Positions 32,080-40,845 of a DNA stretch of 64,000 nt are shown piece by piece. The notes below the pieces were generated by a model, which made no database searches, had not been told where the DNA came from, and saw only the letters and a program-made list of their open reading frames with translations. The stretch comes from an uncultured Oscillospiraceae bacterium (GTDB lineage Bacteria > Bacillota > Clostridia > Oscillospirales > Oscillospiraceae), in contig CANPVS010000005.1 of the NCBI GenBank assembly GCA_947581795.1, positions 24,674 to 88,673 on the forward strand. The letters are read 5' to 3'. The stretch's first letter is position 1. Each line of letters starts with the position of its first letter. The position numbers were made by a program, and so were the translations under genes.

Positions 32080-33723
32080 TCATTCGCCCGCCCCGGCGCG
32101 TGTCAAGGTCATATAGGCGTCGATGCTGCCGTTGCAGAACAGTCCGCCGGCGGCGTTCAGTGTGTCCTCATAGCCGGTCCAGGTGTCTTGACGGACGGCC
32201 TGGATATCGCTGTAGTACCCCAGGATGAGATAGGGGCACTCGTCGTAGACGATCTGCTGCAACTGTCCGGCCAGGTCCCGGGCGTCCTCCCGGTCCAAAG
32301 CCGTCTGCAGCCGGCCGAAGGTGGTCGTATAGTTTTCGCTGCTCCAGCCGGTCAGGCTGTCGGCGGAGCCGAAGAACTGCCGCGCGGCCAGCACCGCGTT
32401 ACTGTCGCCCCGCCAGGAGAGCATGCACATGTCCCACTCGTCCTGAGGGCCGCACACGTCCTCCACCGGTCCGTCTGTCACCCGCCGGTCCACCTGCACA
32501 CCCAGGGATGTCAATACCTCGGTGAGGATGGTGGCCGCCGAGGAGGACCAGTCGTCCTCAGAACCAGTATACAGGGTGAGGCTCAGCTTCTCTCTGGTGC
32601 CGATGTGCTCCAGATACCCATCCATGTCCACATCGGAATAGCCCATGGAGTTGAGGATAGCTCTGGCCGCCTCCGGGTTATAGGTGCGCAGGCCGTTCAC
32701 GTTGTAGTGATAGTCCACGCCGGGACTGGACCAGGAGCTTCCGGCCATGGCCGCGTCACCGGCGGACATGGAAACGATCCGCTCCCTGTCCGCGCAGTAC
32801 TCCACCATCTGGCGCAGAGAAGCCTCCTGGAACACGCTGTCCCGGGTGTTGAAGGCCACGGCCCAAATCTGGGAACCCGGCAGGTAGGTCTGCATGATCT
32901 GCATGCCGGGGACGCCTTCCAGAGTGGTGAGCTGCACATCCGTGAGCCCCAGGACGCCGTCCAGCTCCGGTTCCGCGGGGGATATGGCCCGCCCCGCCCC
33001 GGTAGCGGTGGCGTAGTAGATGAATTTGATCCCGCCCACCTTCGGCGCGCCGCCGAAATAGTTGGCCCGGGCGCTGAAGGTCCAGCTGATCTCCTGAGGG
33101 CCCACGTCCACGATCTGACGGACAAAGGGACCGGAGCCCACCATATTCTCATTGTCGAAGCCGGCCATATTGCCCTCGTAGGCGGCCCAGATGTGCTTGG
33201 GCAGGATGGGCACGTCCAGATACTGCATGTCGCCCTTCACATAGGAGGTAGTGATGATGAGCGTGTAGTCGTCCGGGCAGCGCAGGCTGGTGATGCCGTC
33301 AAAGCAGTGGGTATAGGCGGTGTCGCCCCGCATCAGCTCCTCGTAGGTGAACGCCACATCCGCGGAGGTCAGACGCACGCCGTCGGAGAAGGACACGTCC
33401 TTCCGCAGGCGCACCGTCCAGGTGAGCTGGTCGCTGGAAAGGCTCCAGTCCTCCACCAGGCAGTTCACCGGCTCCCCGGCGGCATTCAGGCGCCACAGGG
33501 GATCATAGGCCAACAGGAAAAACTCCTTGCTGATACGGTCGCGGGACAGGAAAGGATTGAGGCTGTCGGGCTGCTCCGTCGTGCCAAGGCGAAAGACCTC
33601 CCCCTCCTGATACTCCGCGGGCCCAGGCGCCTTTTCCCCGCCGCAGCCGGCCAAAAACAGGAGGCCGAAGGCCAGTATGAGCGCGGCCAGCCGCCGCGTT
33701 TTTTTCGCTGTCAGCTCTCTCAC
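32080..33723 (-). CDS. Oligopeptide-type ABC transporter substrate-binding lipoprotein (family 5)
   Basis: The 547-aa protein has a lipobox signal (LILAFGLLFLAGCGG) and the family-5 solute-binding fold: FRLGTTEQPDSLNPFLSRD, WTVRLRKDVSFSDGVRLTSADVAFTYEEL, DVPILPKHIW, VGSGPFV. These proteins capture peptides, nickel or sugars for a membrane permease. No permease or ATPase genes are adjacent, so it is an orphan. Start is GTG at 33723 after AGGCGG. Confidence 0.9.
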   Translation of the reverse strand: MRELTAKKTRRLAALILAFGLLFLAGCGGEKAPGPAEYQEGEVFRLGTTEQPDSLNPFLSRDRISKEFFLLAYDPLWRLNAAGEPVNCLVEDWSLSSDQLTWTVRLRKDVSFSDGVRLTSADVAFTYEELMRGDTAYTHCFDGITSLRCPDDYTLIITTSYVKGDMQYLDVPILPKHIWAAYEGNMAGFDNENMVGSGPFVRQIVDVGPQEISWTFSARANYFGGAPKVGGIKFIYYATATGAGRAISPAEPELDGVLGLTDVQLTTLEGVPGMQIMQTYLPGSQIWAVAFNTRDSVFQEASLRQMVEYCADRERIVSMSAGDAAMAGSSWSSPGVDYHYNVNGLRTYNPEAARAILNSMGYSDVDMDGYLEHIGTREKLSLTLYTGSEDDWSSSAATILTEVLTSLGVQVDRRVTDGPVEDVCGPQDEWDMCMLSWRGDSNAVLAARQFFGSADSLTGWSSENYTTTFGRLQTALDREDARDLAGQLQQIVYDECPYLILGYYSDIQAVRQDTWTGYEDTLNAAGGLFCNGSIDAYMTLTRAGAGE

Positions 33724-33754
33724 GGAGCACCGCCTTTCAAAAGGTCGTTTGCAA

Positions 33755-33782
33755 AAGGGCCGTGGAAAAGCCCACGGCCCTT
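33755..33782 (-). terminator. Intrinsic terminator after the repeat surface protein gene
   Basis: AAGGGCCGTGG / CCACGGCCCTT, an 11-bp stem with a 6-nt loop, with TTTTGC following on the minus strand. Confidence 0.82.
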
Positions 33783-33807
33783 GGTCGTTATGCGTTTGCG
33801 CCGTCTG

Positions 33808-36546
33808 TTACCGGCGGCTGCCCTTCTTCTTGGTGAGAAGGATGATCACGATGGCCAGCGCGGCCACCAGGAGCACCAGGATCGCCACATACAGCGCGAT
33901 GGGGGTCTCATCACCGGTCACAGGAGCGGTGGGGCCGGTCTGCGCGGGCGCGGCGGTGGTGCCGGGCACAGGCGTCGCGGTGGGAGCGGCGGTGGCCTGC
34001 GTGGTGGGAGCGGTACCCTCCACCTGTACGCTGACCTCCTTGCTGGTGCCGTCGGTGAAGTTGACACGGAAGGTGTAGCCGCCGTTGCCCCAGGCCTGCC
34101 ACCGGCTGCCGCCGTTGATCATGGCGGGCATCAGCGTGATGGTGCTGCCGTTCAGCTTGTAGTCGGTGTCATAGGTAGCGGTGGTCCAGGAGCTGCCGAA
34201 CTTGATCTCCAGGGTGCTGGGGGTAAGGCCGCTGAAGGTGATGGGCAGTTCATAGGCCCGGTTCCAGGTCTCCCTGCGGGTCTGCTCAGCCGTGGGCTGC
34301 ACGTCCGCGGCACGCACGTCCAGCTTCGTGCTTACCTCATTGTAGGTGGAGCCGTCCGCGTCGTTCAGGAAGGTGAACTTCACGTTATAGGTGGCGGGCT
34401 GCAGGCTGTCCAAGAAGGTCTTCTGGAAGGTAATAGTCTGGCCGTGGTCGCCGTACTGGCCAACGGTGTAGTCGGTGCCGGCTGCCAGGGTATTGGCGGT
34501 GACGCCCTCAGCGCCCACGGAGACCGCGGCGACCTTGGCGTTGGCGAAGTCGAACTTCAGCGGATCGGTGCCGCCGTTCTTCCAGGTGTACATGTCGCTG
34601 CCGCCCTGGAACCCGGGGTCCTTGGGCGCGGCGGCGTTCACGCTCACGATGACGGCGGTATCCTTGTACGTGGTGCCGTCAGCGCCGGGGGTAAAGGTGC
34701 AGGTGAAGTAGCAGGTGCTGCCGACGGTCAGGGTATTCAGATAAGCGGCGGAAAGGGTCACGGTGCTGCCATTGCCGCTGGCGGCGACAGTGTAGCTGCT
34801 CTGGTCAAGAGCCGTGCCGCTCAGAGAAACGCCGTTAACGGTGGCGTTGGTAAATGTGAAGACCAGCGGATCGGTGGCGCCATGAGTCCAGGTGCGGATG
34901 CTCACGTCAGTGAGACCGGGGTCGGCCTCGGTGGACGCGGTCTGAGGATCCTCCACGTAGATGGCGGTGGCGACAGCGCTCTCGGTGATGGTCACAGGAT
35001 CATTCACATTATGGGCCTCGCCGTTGACATCCCAGTGGTCGAAGTGCTTCCCATCGGGAGCGACAAAGGTGCATTCCGCGAAAACGGTACCTTCCTCGAC
35101 GGTGACCTTCACGTCCTCGCCGGTGCCCTCACCGGCCGTATAGGTCAGCTCGATCGCGGGCACAGCCGCGGGCACAGGGATCTCCTCCCACAGAGCGGTA
35201 ATCTGGGTGTCGCCGGTGATGGCGATGGTCTCGCCGGGCATACGGGTCTCGCCGTTGACGCTCCAGCCGATGAAGCTGTAGCCTTCATAGGTGAAGCCGC
35301 ACTCGGGCAGGGTCAGGTCGTTGCCCTCGGTGACCTGGGAGTCATCCATCCAGCCGCCGTTGGCGCCGTTGGGCGCATAGGCCACGGTGTAGACGGCAGG
35401 CACATAGTCCTGATCCCACAGGGCATAGGCGATGGCGTCGCCGCCAATGAAGACGGGATCGCCGGGCTGATAGATGTTGTTCTCCACGTTCCAGCCGGCG
35501 AAGGTATAGCCGGTGTAGGTGAAGCCGCACTCCGGCAGGGTCAGGGGATTGCCCTCGGTGACCTGGGCGGGATCCATCCAGCCGCCGTCAGCCCCATTGG
35601 GGTCGTAGGTCACGGTGTAGACAGGGGCCACATAGGTCTCCGTCCACTGGGCGGTAACAACGGTATCGTTGTAAATGGCGACGGTCTCGCCGGGATTGTA
35701 GTTAGCGCCATCGACGCTCCAGCCGGCGAAATCATACCCATCATAGGTGAAGCCGTTTTCAGGCAGGGTCAGGGAGTTGCCCTCCGTGACCTGGGAGTCG
35801 TCCATCCAGCCGCCGTTGGCGCCGTTGGCGTCATAGGTCACGTTGCACACCGCGGGCTCGTCGATAACTTCAGGCTCGCTCTCCACGGGGCCGGGCGCCA
35901 CGATGACGCCGGGCGCGGGAGCCTCCATGGGCTCCGCCTGGAGATCGCCATAACCGTCCAGGGTCACCTTGGTGATGGGATAGCTGCTGTCCTTGCCCAC
36001 GTTGACCACCTGGGTGACGCCCACATTGGCGGTGACCATGGTCTGCACGCCGTCACTGGCGTCGGTGGTCAGGAACAGGTCGATGCCCGCCATCTTCACC
36101 GCCTCGCCGCCGTCGGCCTTGCCAACCGCGATGACCTTGCCCTCGGCCGCAGAGAGGAGCGAGCCAAGCGTGAGGTCGTCCAGTTCATAGTTCACGCCGA
36201 TGAGGGTGATCTTCTCCCCGTTGGCCTCCAGGGTCATGGGGTCGCCCAGATACAGGATCTCCGGCACATGCTCTTCGGACTGGGGGCCGATGGCACCCGT
36301 GTCAAAGGGACGCGCCTCGTTGAACACGATATCCAGGGCTTTGCTTGTGCCGTTGCCGGTCACATCCAGAATATAGCCGTTGGTGTACTCATTCTTCAGC
36401 GCGGCGATCTGCTCATCGGTGAGCGCGTCGCCGTTCACGGCCAGGATGGTGAGGGCGTCCTCCGCCGCATGCGCGCTGGCCCCAAGGCTCACGAACATGC
36501 ACAGCAGGATGCCGAGCACCACGAGGGTGGTCCAAGTTTTTCTCAT
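33808..36546 (-). CDS. Large surface protein with InlB-type B-repeats and X2-like domains, C-terminal PVTGD motif and membrane helix
   Basis: The 912-aa protein has a signal peptide (MRKTWTTLVVLGILLCMFVSLGASAHA) and an N-terminal domain of about 200 residues that I do not recognise. Three clear Listeria-Bacteroides (InlB_B) repeats follow (about 230-450), each with VTYDxNGAxGGWMDxxQVTEG, AGW and a closing W. A degenerate fourth repeat (TYTAGEGTGEDVKV) and three X2-like immunoglobulin domains (about 550-840) come next. The C-terminus is TGPTAPVTGDETP, a helix (IALYVAILVLLVAALAIVIILL) and TKKKGSRR, a typical sortase-anchored or membrane-anchored end. AGGAGG lies 9 nt before the ATG, and a consensus promoter drives it alone. 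Confidence 0.9.
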   Translation of the reverse strand: MRKTWTTLVVLGILLCMFVSLGASAHAAEDALTILAVNGDALTDEQIAALKNEYTNGYILDVTGNGTSKALDIVFNEARPFDTGAIGPQSEEHVPEILYLGDPMTLEANGEKITLIGVNYELDDLTLGSLLSAAEGKVIAVGKADGGEAVKMAGIDLFLTTDASDGVQTMVTANVGVTQVVNVGKDSSYPITKVTLDGYGDLQAEPMEAPAPGVIVAPGPVESEPEVIDEPAVCNVTYDANGANGGWMDDSQVTEGNSLTLPENGFTYDGYDFAGWSVDGANYNPGETVAIYNDTVVTAQWTETYVAPVYTVTYDPNGADGGWMDPAQVTEGNPLTLPECGFTYTGYTFAGWNVENNIYQPGDPVFIGGDAIAYALWDQDYVPAVYTVAYAPNGANGGWMDDSQVTEGNDLTLPECGFTYEGYSFIGWSVNGETRMPGETIAITGDTQITALWEEIPVPAAVPAIELTYTAGEGTGEDVKVTVEEGTVFAECTFVAPDGKHFDHWDVNGEAHNVNDPVTITESAVATAIYVEDPQTASTEADPGLTDVSIRTWTHGATDPLVFTFTNATVNGVSLSGTALDQSSYTVAASGNGSTVTLSAAYLNTLTVGSTCYFTCTFTPGADGTTYKDTAVIVSVNAAAPKDPGFQGGSDMYTWKNGGTDPLKFDFANAKVAAVSVGAEGVTANTLAAGTDYTVGQYGDHGQTITFQKTFLDSLQPATYNVKFTFLNDADGSTYNEVSTKLDVRAADVQPTAEQTRRETWNRAYELPITFSGLTPSTLEIKFGSSWTTATYDTDYKLNGSTITLMPAMINGGSRWQAWGNGGYTFRVNFTDGTSKEVSVQVEGTAPTTQATAAPTATPVPGTTAAPAQTGPTAPVTGDETPIALYVAILVLLVAALAIVIILLTKKKGSRR

Positions 36547-36630
36547 AAGGCTGTACCTCCTGAATCCAAGCATTACCGGTCGTGTAATCTTTTTGTTATT
36601 AATTGTTATTTCCGTCTGGATTCAGTTACA

Positions 36631-36659
36631 ATTCTATCATCAATTCTTGCGGATGTCAA
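36631..36659 (-). promoter_or_regulatory. Consensus sigma-A promoter of the repeat surface protein
   Basis: Minus strand: TTGACA (36654-36659), 17-nt spacer, TAGAAT (36631-36636). It is one of the strongest promoters in the window and leaves a leader of about 80 nt. Confidence 0.87.
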
Positions 36660-36720
36660 CGAGAGTTTCTAAATATTTTCTGAAAATATAGAATTTATTA
36701 CCTATTTGTCACGTTTCCCG

Positions 36721-38112
36721 TTACAGGTCCAGGCCGGACAGGGTGTTGACCCACCAGCGCTTATGGACCATGACGGCGCCTGCCACGTCCTTGATGATGA
36801 CGGTGCCGCAGCTGATGGTATAGACCCACAGGATGCCGAGGCCCGTAAAATGGGCCACCGCCCACGCCACGGGCACGTTCACCACCCATGTGAAGCAGCA
36901 GTCGAACAGGAACGTGACCATGGTCTTGCCCCCGGAGCGCATGGTGAAGTAGCAGCCCTGGGCGAAGCAGTCCAGGGGCAGGAAAGCCCCCATGACGCAG
37001 ATGATGTCCCTGGCCAGGGTCCGGACCTGGGGCGTTGTGTTGTAAAAGCGGGGAAACAGCCCCGACACCAGCGCCATGGTCACGCCGATGACCGTGGCGA
37101 CGACCACATCCAAGGCCAGGAGCTTCCGGTCCGTGTCCACGGCCCGCTCCTGCTCCCCTGCCCCCAGCTCCTGGCCCACCACGATGCCGATGGTGGTACC
37201 CAGGCTGAAAGCCACCGCGGTGAACAGGTCGAACAGCACATAGGCGATATTTAATGAAGCCATGACTGTGATGCCCCGGGTGGAGTAGATCTGGTTCAGC
37301 ATGGCCGTGCCCGTGCACCAGAGGGTCTCGTTCAGGGTAAGCGGCAGGCTCCGGCGGGTCATGTCCGCCAGCAGCGTCCGGCTCATGGGGAATCCCTCCA
37401 GCATCTTATGAGTGAAGAGCACCTCTTTTTTATGGGCGTGACTCCAGCCGATGTTGATGGCCGCCTCCACCACACGGGACGTGACCGTGGCGACAGCGGC
37501 GCCACGCACGCCCAGGGCAGGCGCGCCCAGCTTGCCGAAGATGAGGATCCAGTTCAGCACCAGATTCACAGCCACCGCCGCCCAGGACGCCGCCATGGGC
37601 ACAGCGGCGTGGCCCGCCTCCCGCAGCGTGGAGGCGTAGACCGTGGCCACGGCAAAGGGGATCATCTCCCACAGCATGATGCGCAGATAGTCATAGGCGT
37701 AGCCCATGACCTCTTCGGTCGTCCCCGCCTCGCCGGTGATGTAAAAGCCAATGAGCTGCCGGCCGAACAGGCCGAATACCGCCACACAGGCCAGGCACAT
37801 GGCCAGCGCGGTCAGGAACTTATAGCGGAAGGCCGCCTTGAAGCTCCTGGCCTGCCCCGCGCCCCAGTACTGGGCGCAGAAGATGCCCGGGCCGGAGACA
37901 GCGCCGAAAATGACCAGGTTGAAGATGAAGAACAGCTGTCCCACGATGGCCACGCCGCTCATGGAGGCGGTGCCCGTCTGTCCCACCATGATGTTGTCCA
38001 GCAGGTTGACGAAGTTGGTCACCACGTTCTGGAGCATGATGGGCAGCGCCACCGCCATGGCCCGGCGATAGAACCGCCGGTCCCCGATAAACTTGCTGGC
38101 CAAAGCTTTCAT
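36721..38112 (-). CDS. MATE family efflux transporter
   Basis: The 463-aa protein has about twelve hydrophobic helices and the MatE hallmarks: ALPIMLQNVVTNFVNLLDNIMVGQTGTASMSGVAIVGQ near the N-terminus and the second-half repeat SLPLTLNETLWCTGTAMLNQIY. It exports cationic drugs or metabolites using Na+ or H+. It is transcribed alone from a perfect consensus promoter with a possible operator. Confidence 0.93.
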   Translation of the reverse strand: MKALASKFIGDRRFYRRAMAVALPIMLQNVVTNFVNLLDNIMVGQTGTASMSGVAIVGQLFFIFNLVIFGAVSGPGIFCAQYWGAGQARSFKAAFRYKFLTALAMCLACVAVFGLFGRQLIGFYITGEAGTTEEVMGYAYDYLRIMLWEMIPFAVATVYASTLREAGHAAVPMAASWAAVAVNLVLNWILIFGKLGAPALGVRGAAVATVTSRVVEAAINIGWSHAHKKEVLFTHKMLEGFPMSRTLLADMTRRSLPLTLNETLWCTGTAMLNQIYSTRGITVMASLNIAYVLFDLFTAVAFSLGTTIGIVVGQELGAGEQERAVDTDRKLLALDVVVATVIGVTMALVSGLFPRFYNTTPQVRTLARDIICVMGAFLPLDCFAQGCYFTMRSGGKTMVTFLFDCCFTWVVNVPVAWAVAHFTGLGILWVYTISCGTVIIKDVAGAVMVHKRWWVNTLSGLDL

Positions 38113-38143
38113 GGCTGCCTCCTTCCTTCACACACAGCCCGTC

Positions 38144-38172
38144 ATTATACAGGAGCGCCTGTCGCTTGTCAA
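38144..38172 (-). promoter_or_regulatory. Consensus sigma-A promoter of the MATE gene with spacer inverted repeat
   Basis: Minus strand: TTGACA (38167-38172), 17 nt, TATAAT (38144-38149), both boxes perfect. The spacer contains ACAGG-N4-CCTGT (38149-38162), a candidate operator placed so that a bound protein would block RNA polymerase. Confidence 0.85.
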
Positions 38173-38215
38173 TTTCTCCTTCTCTCCGTCCCGGCGCTTT
38201 TCTTTTTCCCATGCC

Positions 38216-38226
38216 TGTGATAGAAT
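38216..38226 (+). promoter_or_regulatory. Candidate -10 box for the M3-like peptidase
   Basis: TGTGATAGAAT has a TAGAAT hexamer (38221-38226), with upstream TG, about 80 nt before the ATG. The -35 is poor. Confidence 0.4.
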
Positions 38227-38304
38227 ACCCATAGAATTAAATGTATGTGCGCCGACAGGCGGCGCATACTGAACGCATCAACAAAACGCGAAGCGAGGCC
38301 TTCT

Positions 38305-40110
38305 ATGCACACCATCTTATCGCTCATCCTGGCTTTTCTCGTCGCCTTCTCCGCCGCAGACGGTCTTGACGGTCTGCGGGACACCCTTGCCCTGCGCCGG
38401 GACCGGCTGGCGGCGGCGGGCGACGTGCTCCGCCCTCAGGCCGCCGCCCCGGTCGTGGCCCCGGCGGCCGAGCCGGCCGTGGATGTGGACTGGGAGGACA
38501 TCTCCTACGTCCACTATGACCCCGCCGCCTTTGACGCGGGCGTGGAGGAGCTCGCCGTCCTGGCGGAGGGCGAGGACAGCCAGGCCCTCATCAATCAGTA
38601 TGAGGAGCTGTACGACCAGTTCATCTGCGCCTATACCCTCGCGGAGGTGGCCTATGTCCGCTTCAGCGACGACGTGACGGACCAGTACTGGTCCGACGAG
38701 TCCGTCTACAGCGAGACTCTTGTGGCCGATATGCAGGATGAACTTTTCACCGCCTGCCGCCAGGCGGTCCAGGGTCCCTGTGGGGACGGCTTCCGCGCCC
38801 ATGTGGGCGAGAGCCTCGCGGATATGTTCCAGAACTATGTGCCCATGACGGACCGGGCGTCGGAACTGATGCGCCGGGAGGCGGAGCTGGTGGACGAATA
38901 CTACGAGCGCATGAACGGCGCCGCTGACGTCACCTACGACTACGAGGGCGAGGCCTGGACCACGGACATGATCAACGGCTTCCAGGGCGCTGACCTGGCC
39001 TACCGGGACTATGACGGTTATCTGGAGGTGTTCTACGGCCTGCAGAAGGTCGTCTGCGACCAGGTAGGGCCCCTGTTTGAGGAACTGGTGGACATCCGCG
39101 CGGAGCGGGCGGCCATCGCCGGGTATGAGGATTACGCGGATATGGCCTACGAGCAGCTGTATATGCGGGACTATACCCCAGAAGACGCCCAGATTCTCTG
39201 CGACGCGGTAAAGCCCATCGCCCGGGCTTACTACGACAGCCGTTACTACGCCGACGCCTGGGGCGACACCGGCGACGTGACCCCTCAGATGGATGAGGGG
39301 GCCCTCCTGGACGCGCTGGGCACCTGCGTCGCGGCGCTGGACCCGGAGCTGGAGGCCGACTGGCAATACATGACCGAACACGGCCTGGCCGACATCGGTT
39401 TTTCCGGCGACCGGCTGGAGGCCAGCTACACCACGAACCTCATGCAGTACAACATGCCGGTCATATTCAGCACCCTTTGGGGAGATTTCTTCGACCTGTC
39501 CACCCTCACCCACGAGTTCGGCCACTTCGCCGACATGCTCCGTGAGGCGCAGCCCAGCCCCTTCGTCTCCGGCAGCATCGACCTGCAGGAGATCCCCTCC
39601 ACGGCCATGGAGGCCCTGTGCACCTTCCTTTACGGCGACGTCTACGACACGGGCGCCGACACGGCCCGCTCCTCCGTGCTCTGCGGGCTGGTGGAATCGG
39701 TCATAGACGGCTGCATCTTCGACGAGCTCCAGCGGCGGATATACGCCGACCCGGATATGACCGTGGAGGACATCAGCGCCCTCTATGCGGAGATCAGCGC
39801 CGACTACGGCGTCTATGAGCCCACCGGCACGGACTACTACTGGGTCTACGTGTCCCACAACTTCGACGTGCCTCTCTACTATATCAGCTACGCCGTGTCG
39901 GCCCTGGCCGCCATCCAGATATGGGACGTTGGGCAGACGGACCTGCCCGCCGCCGTGGACCTGTGGAAGGCCGTCACCGCCGCCGATCCCTACAGTGAGC
40001 AGTATATGGCCGTGCTGCCGGAATGCGGGCTGCGGCTGTTCACCGAAGAGGGCGCCGTGGAGGAGATATGCGCCCCCCTTCTGGAGGAGCTGGACCGCCT
40101 GGCCGGCTGA
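38305..40110 (+). CDS. Exported M3-like (oligoendopeptidase F-type) zinc peptidase
   Basis: The 601-aa protein starts with a signal-like helix (MHTILSLILAFLVAFSAADG) and an Ala/Pro-rich linker. The body is helical with the zinc motif HEFGH (about 403-407, context LTHEFGHFADM) and a downstream STAMEALC glutamate, as in M3 peptidases. Most oligoendopeptidase F proteins are cytoplasmic, so the signal peptide is unusual. ATG 38305 is preceded only by a weak GCGAGG. Alone in its transcript; substrate unknown. Confidence 0.82.
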   Translation: MHTILSLILAFLVAFSAADGLDGLRDTLALRRDRLAAAGDVLRPQAAAPVVAPAAEPAVDVDWEDISYVHYDPAAFDAGVEELAVLAEGEDSQALINQYEELYDQFICAYTLAEVAYVRFSDDVTDQYWSDESVYSETLVADMQDELFTACRQAVQGPCGDGFRAHVGESLADMFQNYVPMTDRASELMRREAELVDEYYERMNGAADVTYDYEGEAWTTDMINGFQGADLAYRDYDGYLEVFYGLQKVVCDQVGPLFEELVDIRAERAAIAGYEDYADMAYEQLYMRDYTPEDAQILCDAVKPIARAYYDSRYYADAWGDTGDVTPQMDEGALLDALGTCVAALDPELEADWQYMTEHGLADIGFSGDRLEASYTTNLMQYNMPVIFSTLWGDFFDLSTLTHEFGHFADMLREAQPSPFVSGSIDLQEIPSTAMEALCTFLYGDVYDTGADTARSSVLCGLVESVIDGCIFDELQRRIYADPDMTVEDISALYAEISADYGVYEPTGTDYYWVYVSHNFDVPLYYISYAVSALAAIQIWDVGQTDLPAAVDLWKAVTAADPYSEQYMAVLPECGLRLFTEEGAVEEICAPLLEELDRLAG

Positions 40111-40131
40111 TACCGGGCCAAAACAAGACCA

Positions 40132-40163
40132 AGACCGCCGGAGGCATCTGCCCCCGGCGGTCT
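40132..40163. terminator. Terminator hairpin between the peptidase gene and pgsA
   Basis: AGACCGCCGG / CCGGCGGTCT, a 10-bp stem with a 12-nt loop, between convergent genes. T-rich sequence follows on the plus side (GTTATT). Confidence 0.65.
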
Positions 40164-40178
40164 GTTATTCATTTAAGT

Positions 40179-40721
40179 TCAGTCCGCGTCCTTCAGCACG
40201 TCGATGTTCTGGATAAGATAGATGGCCCCGGACACCACCGTCAGCACCACGCACAGCCACATGAGACCGTTGGCGGCGGTGACCAGCATGGGCAGGTCCA
40301 GCGCCCGCAGGACAAGGATGACCACCAGTGACACGTCCTGGACCAGGGTCTTCAGCTTGCCCCAGATGTTGGCGGCCACCACTCTCCCCTGCTCCGCGGC
40401 GGACAGCCGGATACCGGAGACGAGGAACTCCCGGAACAGGATGACCACCAGGGCCACCGGGGGAATGAGCCCCTCGGGGATGAGCACGATCATGACGGAG
40501 TAGTTTAGGATCTTGTCCGCCAGAGGGTCCATGAACTTGCCGAAGTTGGTGACGAGGTGCCGACTGCGGGCGATGCGCCCGTCGGCCATATCGGTCAGGG
40601 AAGCCGCGGCGTACATCACCGCCGCGAGCCACGCCCACACCGGGCCTGTCAGCAGCAGGAACACCACCATCAGCACCGTCATGGCGATGCGGGCCAGGGT
40701 CAGTTTGTTGGGCAGATTCAT
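40179..40721 (-). CDS. pgsA: CDP-diacylglycerol-glycerol-3-phosphate 3-phosphatidyltransferase
   Basis: Makes phosphatidylglycerophosphate, the committed step to phosphatidylglycerol. The 180-aa integral membrane protein carries the CDP-alcohol phosphotransferase motif in DMADGRIARSRHLVTNFG followed by KFMDPLADK (D-x2-D-G-x2-A-R-x8-G-x3-D-x3-D). It starts MNLPNKLTLARI, typical for PgsA. GGAGCGG lies upstream, and the gene has its own consensus promoter. Confidence 0.95.
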   Translation of the reverse strand: MNLPNKLTLARIAMTVLMVVFLLLTGPVWAWLAAVMYAAASLTDMADGRIARSRHLVTNFGKFMDPLADKILNYSVMIVLIPEGLIPPVALVVILFREFLVSGIRLSAAEQGRVVAANIWGKLKTLVQDVSLVVILVLRALDLPMLVTAANGLMWLCVVLTVVSGAIYLIQNIDVLKDAD

Positions 40722-40762
40722 GATCGCGCCGCTCCTTTTCTTGACCGTTTTCTTTGAAGTAG

Positions 40763-40791
40763 ATTGTAGTAAATGCCGCCCCGATTGTCAA
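40763..40791 (-). promoter_or_regulatory. Sigma-A promoter of pgsA
   Basis: Minus strand: TTGACA (40786-40791), 17 nt, TACAAT (40763-40768). Confidence 0.85.
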
Positions 40792-40811
40792 CCCCGCCGG
40801 GAATTTCTTCC

Positions 40812-40839
40812 TTTACAACCGGGCGAAAAACAGTATAAT
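40812..40839 (+). promoter_or_regulatory. Sigma-A promoter of gluQ-galK-galT, 6 nt before the ATG
   Basis: TTTACA (40812-40817), 16-nt spacer, TATAAT (40834-40839). The predicted start site (about 40845-40847) coincides with the gluQ ATG at 40846, so the mRNA would be leaderless; no Shine-Dalgarno is present. Confidence 0.75.
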
Positions 40840-40845
40840 AAGAGT

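Noticed and set aside
33808-36546. Possible tandem-repeat phase-variable locus in the InlB-type repeats
   Set aside because: The three repeats are similar at protein level but differ at many bases, and no short slippage tract is visible.
31876-36672. 1598-aa plus-strand ORF
   Set aside because: It runs antisense to the aminotransferase, binding lipoprotein and InlB-repeat genes, all with clear domains and ribosome-binding sites. Its composition (Gly, His, Val, Ala) is the usual GC-rich shadow pattern.
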